DNA from: Lycocorax pyrrhopterus obiensis
Taxonomy: Eukaryota > Chordata > Aves > Passeriformes > Paradisaeidae
Length of the DNA: 64,000 bases
Reading direction: 5' to 3'
NCBI GenBank assembly: GCA_014706295.1
Contig: JACSVZ010000016.1
Span: 6,243,168-6,307,167, forward strand
Below the pieces are notes generated by a model that ran no database searches, was not told the origin of the DNA, and worked only from the letters and a program-made list of their open reading frames with translations. This document shows positions 34,067 through 46,573 of the stretch, piece after piece. How positions within the stretch are numbered: position 1 is the first letter of the stretch; every line of letters starts with the position of its first letter. A program made the translations under genes and the position numbers.

Positions 34067-37000
34067 GTGAGAGTGAGGCGGTTCTGCAGGAGCCTGAGAG
34101 CATTCCCGGGGCTTCCCAAGGAACTTCCAGTCCATAAAAAAAAGGGAAAACGCCAAAAAAAATGCTTAACAAAAGTATAGCAGTTTCTCTCCTGAACAGG
34201 ACGAGGATCTAGAAAAACCTGTTAGCATGCAACAGAAGGAAATAATATGCTCATAATGCTTAGAAAGATTTGGCATGGCTGTGCATATGCATATATGAAT
34301 GTAGCCAGTGATTTGGGAAAAAGTGTGTGTTATTTTCCCTGTCTAATCTTATATGCCAGGAAAAAAGTAATTTAAATTTCTAGTTAAAAAAGAAATTATT
34401 ATTTCAAGATTTAGTCTTTCAAGGGTAAGCCGAGAAATTCGGGAAGTGTAAAATATTGGTCCTAGCAGATATCAATTCACAAGAAGTTCTGGCTTTGTTA
34501 GATAGGAGAGAATGAGAAAACACAACTGATGGGTGTCCACTTGCATGTGCAGACATTAAAAATAACATCATTATAAACAAGCCAGTGGTGCTTTCAAACA
34601 AGTTACTTCAAAGTCTCCAAAGCCACTGTCAACATTTCTTAAACATAGCAGGGAAAACACTAAGTCAAGGAAAATCTACGATACTGTTACATTTCCAGCT
34701 CTTGGTGTGGAGCGCTGCAGTAAGGGAATGCTTTCAAAGATGAGTGCTTGCAAACATTTGTTGTCCTCCTTGCCCCGGGTACTGCTGGGCACCACGACCT
34801 GGCCAGGAAGTGCTGACCATGCACTCCTTGCCCTTGCTCTTTGAAGTCCCTCACTTAGTGTCTTGTTTTAAATTTTGGAGTATATCAGATCTAAGGCATA
34901 AGGAAATAACTCTCCTCTGCTGCTTGCCTGCTTCTCAAGCACTTCAGGTGCATCCTTCAAATAGGAAAATTCAATGAGAAAATTGTGCAAGGTAACTCTG
35001 AGCAGGACAGCAGTGACCCCCAGGCTCCTGCTGCTCGTGGCTGAGCGGCAATGGCACCTCAGCAGGCTGCTGGTACTGGAATCAGAGCAAACCATAGAGC
35101 TCCCTCTCTGTTAAATCAATTCCTGCCTACACCCCCACCTCCTCCTCAGCTTTTGTCCTGTGTGCCCTAGTTTGGCTCCTCCTTTATGCTGTCCACCTTG
35201 GAAAGCCATACGAGAGACACACCAGTCACCGGGTCTGCCCTGCAGGCACATATTCCCTGCTCTAAAGAAGTTTTCCACCTGCAGCCTCAGGCTGCATCTC
35301 TTCACATCCCCCAGCTTTCACATGAGCAAAATACAACCCTCACCCCAACCCAGGAGCCAGCTCAGGGGTACCTGTGTGTCACTAACTCAGGCACAAAGGA
35401 ATCAGGAGAGATTTCCCTTTTTCTCTTAGCCCTACTCAGGCACAGGGCCTGTAATCTGTTTATTAACTTGGTATTACAGCAGAGCTACATGTATCCTCAG
35501 GGGTGAAGCTTTTAAGAGGTTGGGTAGTGCTTTGGGATATAAAATCACAATAGTTTTAGTAAAAGGTGTGTGTCCCTCAGGCTTCCACATTCTGAAAGTC
35601 TACTCCCGCTTAAAATGTCACATTTTCCCTTTAAAGGAAAGAGGAAAAAAATGTTTGCCCTTCACAATCCTTAGATATTTTTACTGATCTTTTGTTGACC
35701 ATTTTGTGAACTCAGAAGTCTGATGTCAGTTACTCTATAGAAAGGATACAGGCTGTTCTGCCATATCTGGAATTATTTTTAAACACTTCCCCCTCACAAA
35801 CTAAATCCTTGGAGGCTAAGGGGGAAGGCAGTCCACTGGGTTTATATTGAGAAGAGAATATCTTACAAGAATTTAGTTCAGGAAAAAATAAGGAAAGTGT
35901 GGTGAAAAAACACAGGTTACACAAACTCGTGGTGGAGGTATTTTGACACTGTCATGGGATAAAATCAACAACTTATTCCTGGATACAAAAGCTCAGGTCA
36001 GACATTTCAATCAATGGGCACGTGTGTATGTTTGTGTCCCAGTCAAACCACTGTCAGATTGATATATCCTCATTATTATGAATAATTATGTTTCTGATGA
36101 AGTTTCCACAGCTATTTGAAATAACCACTCCAGCCCTTGCCAGCAGAAGTTTCACCCCAAAAGTTTTACTTTGCTTTGAAATTCCAGACAGAGCATCTCA
36201 GGAAGAAAACAAAACAAAAACAAGCAAACAAATCTTCCCCTGCTTGAGTAGCTCAGCCATAACAAATAACAGGAGAGAAAATTTACTGGAATGACTGGGG
36301 AAAAATCATAAAGGAAACAAAATCTGTAACTTCTGAACAGGATATACACAGAAGCATATAAAACCAACAGATACAGGCTTGGTAGGATTTAATTTTAATT
36401 GAGAAACATTGATATTTTAGCTGCTTTCCCTCTCAACTTGCAGATTTTAATTTCAAATATTTTTCAGCCTCATGCATTGAGATGAGAGGTGACCACAGGC
36501 CTGTCTATGGGAGCTACTGGGAGAAACAGCTGAAACTGAGCAGAATTTATGATCACTGATAACAATACCAGAAACAACAAAATAATAATGCTGTCCTTTA
36601 ACTGGCTTTCAAAGGAGCTATAAGACAACATAATAACCAACCAAACTGCCCAGTACTTGCAACCAGCTGTGCTCTCAAAGGCAGGTTGCAGACATTTATT
36701 TGTAAGGAGGTGTTAGATATCCTCTCCCTTGTCTCCTCTGCAGCTGTCCCGAGGGGCGCAGCCGGAGCGGGGAGCAGGAATTGGTTGTTACAGCACTGAT
36801 GGCCAAGCAGGGCCATTCCTGCAGCACCCATGTGCACCCTGTGCCCTCTTTTCCAACCCAACACTCCTACTGCCAGGTCACTGCAGCCACCACTGCAAGG
36901 ATTGCCTCAGAGCTCCAGTCTTACTGAAGAATACCGGTCTGAACTCTACTAAAAACTAATTTTTTCTTTGTTTTTGCAATTTCTGGTGCTTTTGAGAAAG

Positions 37001-40000
37001 TCTCTGCTCTTGGAGCCTCAGAAGACTGCAATTTCTATGTTGCAAACAATCAATTATTTCACTTAAGGGTGAGGTTCTTGGCTCTTGTTAGAAGTAGAAA
37101 ATGAAAAAAAATGCAGTAAAATATGTTGCACTGAGATGCATTTTAGGTGAATGTCATGATTTTGGGGACTTTTAAAACACTGGTGGGTGATTACAGAAGA
37201 GAAATGCAGATGTACAAGACTACAAAAATAAACACACCTATGCTGGAAAGCAGAAAGAGAGCAAAATGTAACAACATATGCTGCACCTCTGGCCTACCAA
37301 ACTTCTCTTTCAGATTTTAAAGAACACAAATTTGTAATCCTTCAGTGCTGTCAAGTAACCAGTCAGCAAAATTAAAATAGAACCTGAGTGTTCTGTGCTG
37401 CCCACTGGAGCACAAAGAAGTTAACTCCCAGTGGAGACAAAGTTGCACACTCATGATTTTAATCAAGTCATCTGAAATCTGTTAAAGACCTCAATACAAC
37501 CGAATTCATCACTGTACCTGACCGGGGCCCTGGGTCACTGGAATCAGGCCATCTACCAGATGTCACATCTTGCAGAACTTTGTCATATCCTTCCTCAGGA
37601 CCCTTCTGAAATGTTGTGCTTTCCGAGAGGTTTCTCCGCAGTGCGGAGGATGTCTGCTCCAGAAACAAACACACACTTCTTTCAGAAAACAAATACCAGG
37701 TCTTTAGCAAATGATTTGTCTTCAGTTATTGAATAATACTATTTATATACTTGGAAGCACAGCAGAGTTCATATTTCTTTCCCTTAACAGCGCAGATTTA
37801 ATCAGTACCACTTTTAATATGAAATCCTATCTAGAGAGTATTTTTTTTAAATACACTCCACTTTCTGTGCAGCTCTTCAGTAGGACTGTTAAAGCATTAA
37901 AAGCATTAAATTTACTATGGGCTTTTGACAAAATTTGTTTTCCATTCATCCACTCAAATCAATAAAATGATATTTTTACACAATTTTAAACAAGTATACA
38001 CATTCTTTAGTGAACTCGTAAGTGTATTTCAAATATACTGGTATTGAGAGTAAGACCTGAAAAACAACTCTGGAGATAGACACACCAAAAGCATTAGTAA
38101 GATATATGCAACTGCCTGATGCATTTTAGCTGTGTCCAGAGCAGACTCTGGACTGTCTGGCCCCCACTCTCCAGGGTGTGTGGATGCAGACACTTTGCTC
38201 CAGTCAGTGTCAGAGTGAAGCACAGAGCAGGCAGGTGAAGGGGCTGCCCAGCTGCTGGCAGCGAGCACAAGGGAGTTATGCAGATTTTCACTGCCTGAAA
38301 CTTAACTCGGGCATGCACTGCTCAGTCCCTGGCACTCACACACAGAGCAAATTTCTTGGCATTTATCTTGGTGTCTTGAGGATTGAAAGGAATAAAGGCC
38401 TTGTATTCACAGACCAAAGTAATAAAGTTAAGTATTGATACTAAATGGTGTAAGACAAGACAAAGGTACATCAGTCTCCATTATATTTTTTGTATACATT
38501 GCAAAATGGGCTTTGCTTGAGCTTAGTGTGTCATTAAGCGTCTATGAGGTTCCAAATGACCCCGAGGTTCTGATGCAGCCCCTCTGCACAGAACTAATTC
38601 CACAGTCACAGCCTTGAAAGCATGTCCATTACATTAACATGCAACTGCAAGAAAACACTCAACTTGTTTATCCTTTAGAAGAATTGATAGCTTTTAGGGG
38701 TCCAGCTGAGATGAAGGTGAAATCCATGGGCACGTGATCAGTTTGGTTAGATGAACATGAGTAAGGACGCTGGGGCTGGGGGTCTGGCCCACTGAACTGT
38801 CTTCTCTTTTTAGTTTAGGAATTATACAGGGACTAACTAGAACAGGAAATTTGTCCCTCCCCCCAGATTATTAAATGATTTCCTGTCAGTCCTTAGAAAA
38901 AGCAACTCATTGCTCAAAGCCTTAAGAAGTTGTGAGTGGCTCACACCCAGACTGGGAACAACAGGAAGGGAAGGATAAGCAGAGCTAACTGGCCTTTTTA
39001 CACTTTACAGGGTAGCCAGCACGTTGTAGATAAGCTTTCTTCACCAGTGATACCCAGTCAGTCCCTTCCCCTCTTTCAGTTTGCTTTGCCTTTCAACATG
39101 ACCATGTCAGATGTGATCCTGGCCAACACCCACGGGTGACTTCGTGACCTTCTCTGCATACCAGCACTCAGGGAAGCCATGTTTCAATCTGCTCACTCCA
39201 CCATTTCCCATGCACAACAGAAATAAGCCATTTTTCCAGTGGCCTCCTTCACATAATTTAAAAAAACAGACCAGCACAAGTAAGATCACCTAACATGGAT
39301 TTCTCAAAAGACACACTTCTCAAAGTGATCTTTCTAAAACTATGCCAAGTGTTTATATGCTTGTGCTGAAACAAGTACCATCAGCAGTTTGGTAAGACAA
39401 TCCCATAGACCAACAGAGCATCTAGAGCACAGAGAAGCTGGTGCCATGCATTAGGTCCCAGTCAGGCTATGTCCTTAGAGCCTCGATGCTCAGGCACATT
39501 TTTTCTGGAGCTGGCCCTAAATGATCCTTCAAAGAATTAAGGACAGTTCTTTGACCACAACTGCACAGCAAGTATTCCTTTCTGTTTCCAAGTTCTGCTG
39601 CCAACATACAAGCATAAAAAAGTGCATAAATTATATTAACACGCATCTGACTTACTAATAAATCTGCTTATAAACTTACTAATAATCATGTTCAGTATGG
39701 TAGACAAAACCCACTTTAAAAAAACCTCACTTTTATCAGATTCTAGGAATTACTTGCACCAAGTCGATGAGCACCATTACAGTGCCTTAGGCCTCGAGTG
39801 ACATTTCCAGACCTCCAAACATCCTCAGCGCTCAACACTGAATCACCTGCACTGGTTCTCATGCTCTGTGAAATGCCACGCCCAGGACAGGACACACCAT
39901 GCCTGATGCTTGCCAACACTGCTAGGGTAAGGTGGCTGTTCCCCAGGGCTCACCAATAACCCCTGATGTTCCAGTGGGGCCCAGGCCTTTCTTTCCAGCA

Positions 40001-42000
40001 GCGGGATCGAGTCAAGGCACACTCACTGGGACGTAGGAGCTGCGGTACCTGGTTCTCAATTAGTCACTGACTACTGCTTGTTTACACAACACGTTACTGC
40101 TGGTCAGGGTGCTACCTCACACTCATCCTTCTTGACCAGAATGCTGTCATCTGCACATGTAAACCACACTCCTTCATCACCCAACTGTGTTTTTGATGGA
40201 TGACCATAGCCAGAATCTCTGAAATCCCACCCAATGTATCCATCCATCCATTTGAAGGTGAACTGCTGATAACTGCTTGAACAGCTTTCCACTGTGCTTC
40301 TCACACGTGTGCTTTGGCAGTTCCATAAAGACCTGAATTTTCTAGACTTTCTAGCCTAGAAAAACACCCTGAGTATATTTAAAAAAATAAAATAAAATTT
40401 TAAAATTACCTTTTTTTCTCTATTGAGTTGGCCTCTTACTTTTTCTTGTGGAAGAAACAAGGCCAATCCAGGCAGCAAAACTGGAGACTTGGTTGCAACC
40501 CATACTCTTTCCACCACTTTTACTTGGATTGAGCATTTATGCTTCCTGTTCTGCTCTGCATTTAGAGCCAAATCTGATGGTACATCCTGGAAACACATAC
40601 TCTTGGAGGTGATGAAAACATTGCCATCGTTTATGGCAAATAAAAAGATCTCAGGAGAATTTTAAAAACCCTGCCGTTACTTTTACATGCAGGGTATAAA
40701 AATGAAGACGAACACACTAATTATTTTTTTTTTTACATCCCACTTCTATCTCTAGTTACTTTAAAAACATATTTGTTGTCCACCCTGAAGAAATGCTCTG
40801 TGCAATGTGTATTACTGGAAGAAAGAGGGAAAACAAAAAGAAAAATCCACATTTTTCTATTGATAATCAAACTTTTCAAGTAAAATGGTCCAACGGTTAT
40901 ACTTAATCTAACAGTTAAAGATGTTTCATTCTGCATAAAAGACAGGCACTTTTTTTTGTCTCCTAAAATATGTTTCTAATTTAAGTTTGAAAAAATATTT
41001 CCATTGTGCCATATATGCGGTAACTCAAAACCAAAATGAAAGGATTAAAATCAGGGCTGCACAGAATGGTTTAAATTAAATTCAGGTAGTGGGGAAGACT
41101 GCCGTATCTGGCAAGCTCCCACTCACTGAGCTTTCTGGCCAAGAGGCAAGATGAAGCATAACAACCCTTACCTGCCAAGTCTACAGCAATTTTGAGGGTT
41201 TTATTCATCTCTTAAAATAAAATGTTAATGCTCTTGGAAACTTGCCTTGCCATACAGTAGATCTCACCTGTCTTTTCCTTATCCTCACACAAATGTGCCG
41301 TAGTATGCTTCAGTAATGACTGAAAATGTTTTCAGTCTTTTTTACCTTATTCTGAATACATGGTATTTAAACTTATCGCCCTTTACACCTCAGTGGAACA
41401 CATGACTAAATCCTACATCTATTTTGAAAATCTCAGCTAATGTGTTACAAACAGTTTGTGGAGAGTTGAAATCTGGGCTGTGGAATGTCTTCTTCTGTCA
41501 CTCTTTCACACCTGCAAAACTTTTGCAGGCCCTCCATAGTCTTCCTGATTAAATCTGCCCCCCGCCAAGTGGTTCTGCTTATGATAAATCAGTTTGCACT
41601 ATTTATGATCCATATTATTACCACAGCCACAATGAAAGAGCCCCAAGGCTTCCCCAAATACAGCTACGTCCCCCAACAGATTACTCGTGGCTAAGCAAAG
41701 AAAGGATAAGCAGAGCTCTGCCTGTCAGAAAAGGCAGCAAAGTTGAAGAATTCAAGTTTTCATAGACTTCTTAGGAGATTACTCGAAACAGTAATATTAA
41801 ATTATTTTTACAATCATGTGGGAAGAAATGAAAATACGTAAATAATACATAGATCTCTCTGGAGCTTTCTCCCAGTCCTGTATGAGGTTTAAAGGCTTTC
41901 AGATGGCACCAGTAACAAAACAACTTAGTAACAGCCTGGCCTACTAAGGCCATGTTAATCTGTACAGACCATCTACCTTCAGGGAATTCTTTATTTAAGC
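34067..42000. other. Unique non-coding DNA
   Basis: No gene is recognised in nearly 8 kb. A 10-bp tandem duplication (AAAGCATTAA-type) sits near 37890-37910, (ATCC)3 near 40235, and a T-run near 40724-40734. On the minus strand at 40104-40304 a frame of about 66 codons is open, and a second frame upstream (40356-40598) runs into AAAAAAG|GTAATT. The gap between them is far too small for an intron and no family is recognised. A CAG|GTAAGG donor on the minus strand at 41172 has no clear acceptor. Confidence 0.45.
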
Positions 42001-42261
42001 CAGGGAGTTCCCAAACTTTTTTCTGCCGCGTGTACAACCATCAGTAGCTGCAAACACCTTCGCTGGCAGCCATCAGTCCTGTTTGTTGGCTGGGCTCTGT
42101 GCCATTTTGAAGTGGTTTATGCCCCTCCCAGCAGTACATTCATCACATTGCCTAAGCTGTTGCCTTCTACAGCAATATCTATAAATCATCTTTTGCTGGA
42201 AAACCCAAAAATTTGCAGCAACGGCACACCAAGTCACAGACATGTCTGGTTTGAGAAACTG
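42001..42261. mobile_element. Possible degenerate hAT-type DNA transposon relic
   Basis: The left end reads CAGGGAGTTCCCAAACTTTT followed by a GCCGCG word, and the right end read in reverse begins CAGTTTCTCAAACC. Both resemble the CAG-GTTCTCAAAC style of hAT/Charlie terminal inverted repeats, and the length (about 260 bp) suits a non-autonomous element. I could not see an 8-bp target-site duplication, and the two ends match each other only loosely, so the copy would be old. No transposase frame is present. Confidence 0.35.
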
Positions 42262-42554
42262 CTACCAAACCCAGTGTTTTAACAGTATTTTTCATCTCCT
42301 TTGAGAGGATTTTTTAGGATACCTTGACTTGGAAATTTTGACAACTTTGTCAAAAAATGAAGTTTGTCATCTTTCTTTTGGGGACCAAGGGCATCGTAAC
42401 ACATCAAAACCAAAAGAAATATTTTATTACATATCAAAATCATGTCTTATGAAGAGCTGTGAGTTCTGAGCACCTTGGGGTGGACCGACAGCAAATACTG
42501 AAACTACTCCTCACACTATGCGTTCTGCAAAACAGAAATTAAAGGAAAAAAAAG

Positions 42555-42607
42555 TTATAGAATAGTTTGGGCTGGAAAGAACATTAAAGATCATCAAGTC
42601 CATTTGG
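42555..42607 (-). mobile_element. CR1 LINE fragment, 3' end, 5'-truncated
   Basis: The plus strand carries the reversed CR1 terminus (TTATAGAATAGTTTGGGCTG), then GGAAAGAACATTAAAGATCA and TCAAGTCCA. The element is therefore on the minus strand, like the copy at 12667. Only about 50 bases remain recognisable. The start of the reversed element follows an A-rich stretch (42541-42553). Confidence 0.85.
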
Positions 42608-42699
42608 TTCTTCATAATTTGTCAGGAAAAAAAGAAAGGCATGACTAAGCAAGGTTGTAATAAAGGCTGTTTTTGTTAATAATTTCTCCTTTCTTGAAC

Positions 42700-42717
42700 C
42701 ACATTTCATGAAATGTG
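42700..42717. repeat. Perfect 18-bp palindrome
   Basis: CACATTTCATGAAATGTG equals its own reverse complement, with no spacer. Bases outside it do not extend the symmetry. Its core TTTCATGAAA is close to a STAT-like TTC-n-GAA half-site pair. About 0.25 such palindromes are expected by chance in this window. Confidence 0.8.
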
Positions 42718-42719
42718 TT

Positions 42720-45700
42720 AGTAATTCTTGGAAATGAACACACACCACTTGCCACTGAAAGGAAAGGAGGCAAGGATGCCTTGAGGGAAAGACGTGGAAC
42801 CCAACTTGCCCTTCTGCAGGCTGCTCTCAGGCTGATGAGATCCAAAGTGTGCAGAGCTCCCTGCTGAGGTCCTGCAAAGCCGTATCTGCCCGATTCACGC
42901 TCTGCAGAACTGAGGAGTTAATACAAAACTTGGCAGCCCTGGCCAGGGCTGGGAGACCAGGGAAAGAAAACTGCACCGTCAAACAGGAGGTAACTTTTCA
43001 GTTCTGCTTAAACTCATGTCCCAAGTGACTTATTTCATGATGATTTCAACTGCCACATCAGTGACCTCTGTGTTCAGAATGTGTTTCCAGTACTGGCACA
43101 TGCAGAAAGCTTTCTTCTTAAATTACAGAGAGTTCAAATAAGTATAATCCTAAACGGGATCTCAACTTCAGAACAGAACCAGAGTCACTTGTGCCATTAT
43201 CAGATCATCTTCTCAGACAACCCGAGGTCAGGCCAACCTAGGCAATTATTTATAGTCATTTGTGTGGAACTCACGGCATTCGAAAGCCTCGTGAAAGCTC
43301 ATCAGGCTGCACAAACTCCAGAGATCATTTCTGTTCCTTCTCATTACACCAGCTCTTAGCAGTGAGGGGATTAGAAAAACTCCTTCTATTCTAGATGGCA
43401 ATATTTGTCTTATTAAGGAAAACCAGTGTACCAGAGCCTACACTGAAGAGGAGATTGAGACTTCTGCCTGAACTCTCGTGGCAAGGCTGGTCTGTAACAT
43501 GGGACATTTCAGGGAGAACAGCATCTCCACAAGGTCCCAGCATAGCCAGGGAGCTCCTCTGCAGAGACACGGGATATGGCACAAAACATGGCACCGATGT
43601 GGCAAGGGTGCAAAACCCAGCAGCTTTCAGCTTGCCCACATTCATGTGTTTGGAAGGCCTTGACAGTGACATTGACTTTCAGCGTCATTCCCAGCACAGA
43701 CAGGGCACTGCTGGAACACCATCGCACAGAACGGGCTTCCTGCACGTGCCAGGATCTGGCACTCGGGGTGCACAGTCCCAGCTGGATGTGCCTCTGTAAG
43801 GTCTGCTGAGAAGCTGGGACTTTGCACTGCTGTTCTCCCTCTCAGCAATTCTCCTTTATTTTCCCAGACCTTGCTCTGGTTTGTAAGGAAACCCACAGAA
43901 ATCAGATAAGGACAGTCACAGTGCATTTGGGAAGTCTATAGACCCCACCTCCCATTTACCAAAATACCACTAATTATTCTGAAACAAAGATACCAAAAGG
44001 CATCTACAGAAGCAAAAGATATCCTTCACATTAAACAGAGGCAAAAGTACTGCTGAACTCATTACAAAAAAGAAATTTAGGGAATTTAAGCAATCTCCTC
44101 TTTTAGTAAGTACCATGAACTGGATGCAGTGTTTTTTTCCCTGCTGGCAAAAAAAAAAAAAAAAATTAAAAACCGAGCTGGCACCCCATGCAGTGGCAAA
44201 AAAATCCTGCCTGAGCTGATTTATTGTTGTTCTACCTTGCATGTGCACTGCCTTGACAAGCACAATGTATAAAACTGTGATGGCTGTTCTTGCCAAAGAG
44301 CACAAGTGACTGGAGATATCACAGGCTGAAAGCCATCTCCTAGTGCAGGTGGTGTAGGAAGGGATTGATTTGCCCAAAGTACACAGTACGATATACTCAG
44401 CTATGACTTAGAAATTGAAAAAAAAATTATCAGATATTCCCACCTATATATCTATCTCTCAAATATTTTACTGGGCTCAGAGAAATCTATTCATGCCCAG
44501 GGAGCATTTTCTATCTAACATTACCACTGATTTCAGCAGCATAAGTTTCCCCATGGCAAAGCATTCAATCTGCATCCCCCACTTGGACCTTCACCATCCT
44601 TCTGGCAAGTTCCCTTTATGCCCTGTATTTATTAGTGTCTAAACAGAAGTGTCGTTTGGCCTACCATGTGAAAAGAGGTTTTCTTCTCCAGGGGCCATCA
44701 GTTCTGTTTCTGGAGCAGGAAATAGTGGGGTTTTCCCCTGCTCAAGAGCAATGTCCGTGTTGGATTGCCACCACCTCCACGAGTGGTTCACTGAATCTGC
44801 ACCTGTATGTGCTTGTACAACACCCAGTGCAAAATTCCCCTCAGGACACACAGTACCTCAGGGCATTGCTTCACTCTGCATCCTTATTCACCTGCCACTC
44901 CAGCACAGAAGGCACTGCCACAGCAGTCTCAGGGGACATATGGACCTCTCTCTGCTGGTGACAATATGCCCTGAGATCACTTTCCACTGAGCTTCACCCT
45001 GCAGGGACAGCTGTCACTCTTCTTGGGTGGACAGCTCACATCAGTGTTTTGGAGTACAAGGTTTTAGTCTCCTCCAAGGTGTGATCAACACATCAATAGG
45101 TGAGGATTGGCAACAGAAAACTGACATGGGGCTTCCAAATAAATCCATACAGGGCTGTAGATACTAATAAAAATTGTCACCCTCTCAGGTGATAAGTAAA
45201 CAGGCAGTGAGAAATCAAGCTCCACACATAGGAAAGGAATTGATCTATGGACTGATGCTTGTACCTCTGAATACATCTACCTGCAGAGTTTACTTCTCCA
45301 CAACGTGACTGCACCAGCAGGTGGACTGGTATATTACAATTGGGTTTTTTAGGATCCCAAAAGAATGGTGACACTTCCCTTCTCTCTCTGGGACTGTGAG
45401 CTGTGAAGCTGAACAAACTGACTAATAGGAAGCTGACCTCACAAATTTCACTATGATCCACAAGTCAGTTTCAGGAAAGAAGATATTTGCTGGGGTATGT
45501 TCCTCACCCTAAGAAACAAAGGGAGTGAATGTGTCTGCAGTGAGGTAGAAAACTGACTCCTCCACACACAGCTTAGGTTTAGAAGCCAACTGGAGAGGTC
45601 AAAGCCACATGGAAATGACCCATTTATAAACAAACACGCATCAGAGAATGGCCTTCCCAGGGCTGGAGCCTGGGAAAATAGAAGGTAAGGGATAATCAGA

Positions 45701-46457
45701 AATTTGTGATGCAGTTCAACTTAATGCAGAGGCAGACGTTTGGCTCGGGCTCAGCCAGGCAGTTGAGGGAAACAGAGAGAGATGGATACAGTGCCCCTTT
45801 CCTGCCACAGACAGGACATGCAGACACTGCAGAGCTCTGCAGAGCTGCTGGCGCATCCCTTCTCTCAGTGGGTCAGGCAGGAGTTCAGAGCCCTTGCAGG
45901 AGTAACTTCTTTGAAAAATGCTAAAGCCATTGGGTATGTGCCTTTAAACCCAGCTGTCTGCTATTAGGATTTCATTACTGCACACTGCTCATGATTTTGG
46001 CAAGACTCTGTGACAATTAACATGAATTCTTCTGGGAGGGATGCAGTGCATGACATCATGTAGTAAATTTTCTGATATTAGAACCTTTCATTTGTGCCCT
46101 ACTGTACTTGTTAGGGTAACAAATTCAAAATGAAAAATGTAATTACCCAACAAAGCTTTCAATTGTATCATATATTAACTTCTAATACTCTAAGTATTCA
46201 TTCTCAAATCCAAATCTGGCACAAAACACTTTGGAAGATGAAACTTGACAGATCTAACCAGGCATTAATCCGATTCTTTGACAGGCACTGATTTAAGAGC
46301 ATTTCATAATGGGAAATCTCAAGTAAGATAATAGCAACAGTTGAAGAACAATTACCCTTGTCTGCCTTAGTGCTGAACTCTGAAAATTCACATTCTAACA
46401 AATGCTAAGCAAAATGCACAACCAAATAAAACTCTCGGAACAAGCAGCGTTTTGCAG
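42720..46457. other. Unique non-coding DNA
   Basis: No gene is recognised. The interval 43395-43926 is GC-richer and has open frames of 134, 94 and 78 codons on both strands without domains. A poly-A run of 17 lies at 44149-44165. A GAAG|GTAAGG donor-like word at 45684 has only a weak acceptor upstream. Confidence 0.5.
44149..44165 (+). repeat. Poly-A run of 17
   Basis: Seventeen consecutive A are followed by TTAAAAACC. No retrogene body is seen upstream. Confidence 0.9.
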
Positions 46458-46573
46458 ATAAATGTTTCTGGGAACAGCTTTCTGAAAATATTAATAATAT
46501 TGGGAACCAGTGGTTTTCAAATCTTAATTTGTGCTCAAAAGCCCTCTTGGATAAAATCATTCTAAGTTTACAG
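46458..46573 (+). other. Possible 116-nt exon, or hAT terminal relic
   Basis: The interval ends in a perfect donor CAG|GTAAGT and starts after a mediocre acceptor (GTTTTGCAG). One frame is open from the acceptor to the donor for 38 codons after two leading bases, and the product shows no known motif. Inside it, CAGTGGTTTTCAAATCTTAA at 46508 resembles the terminal repeat of hAT/MER5-like transposons, which would be a competing explanation. Chance alone would leave such a frame open fairly often. Confidence 0.15.

Noticed and set aside
40104..40304. Minus-strand frame with an ADD-containing stretch, considered as a reverse-transcriptase relic
   Set aside because: Only three residues match the catalytic box, and no flanking reverse-transcriptase motifs or CR1 sequence are visible. 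The frame opens at GTG. Pairing with the upstream frame at 40356 would need an intron far too short.
43395..43926. Overlapping 134-, 94- and 78-codon frames on both strands
   Set aside because: They lie in a GC-richer patch with mutually overlapping frames and no domain. No CR1 coding similarity was recognised.
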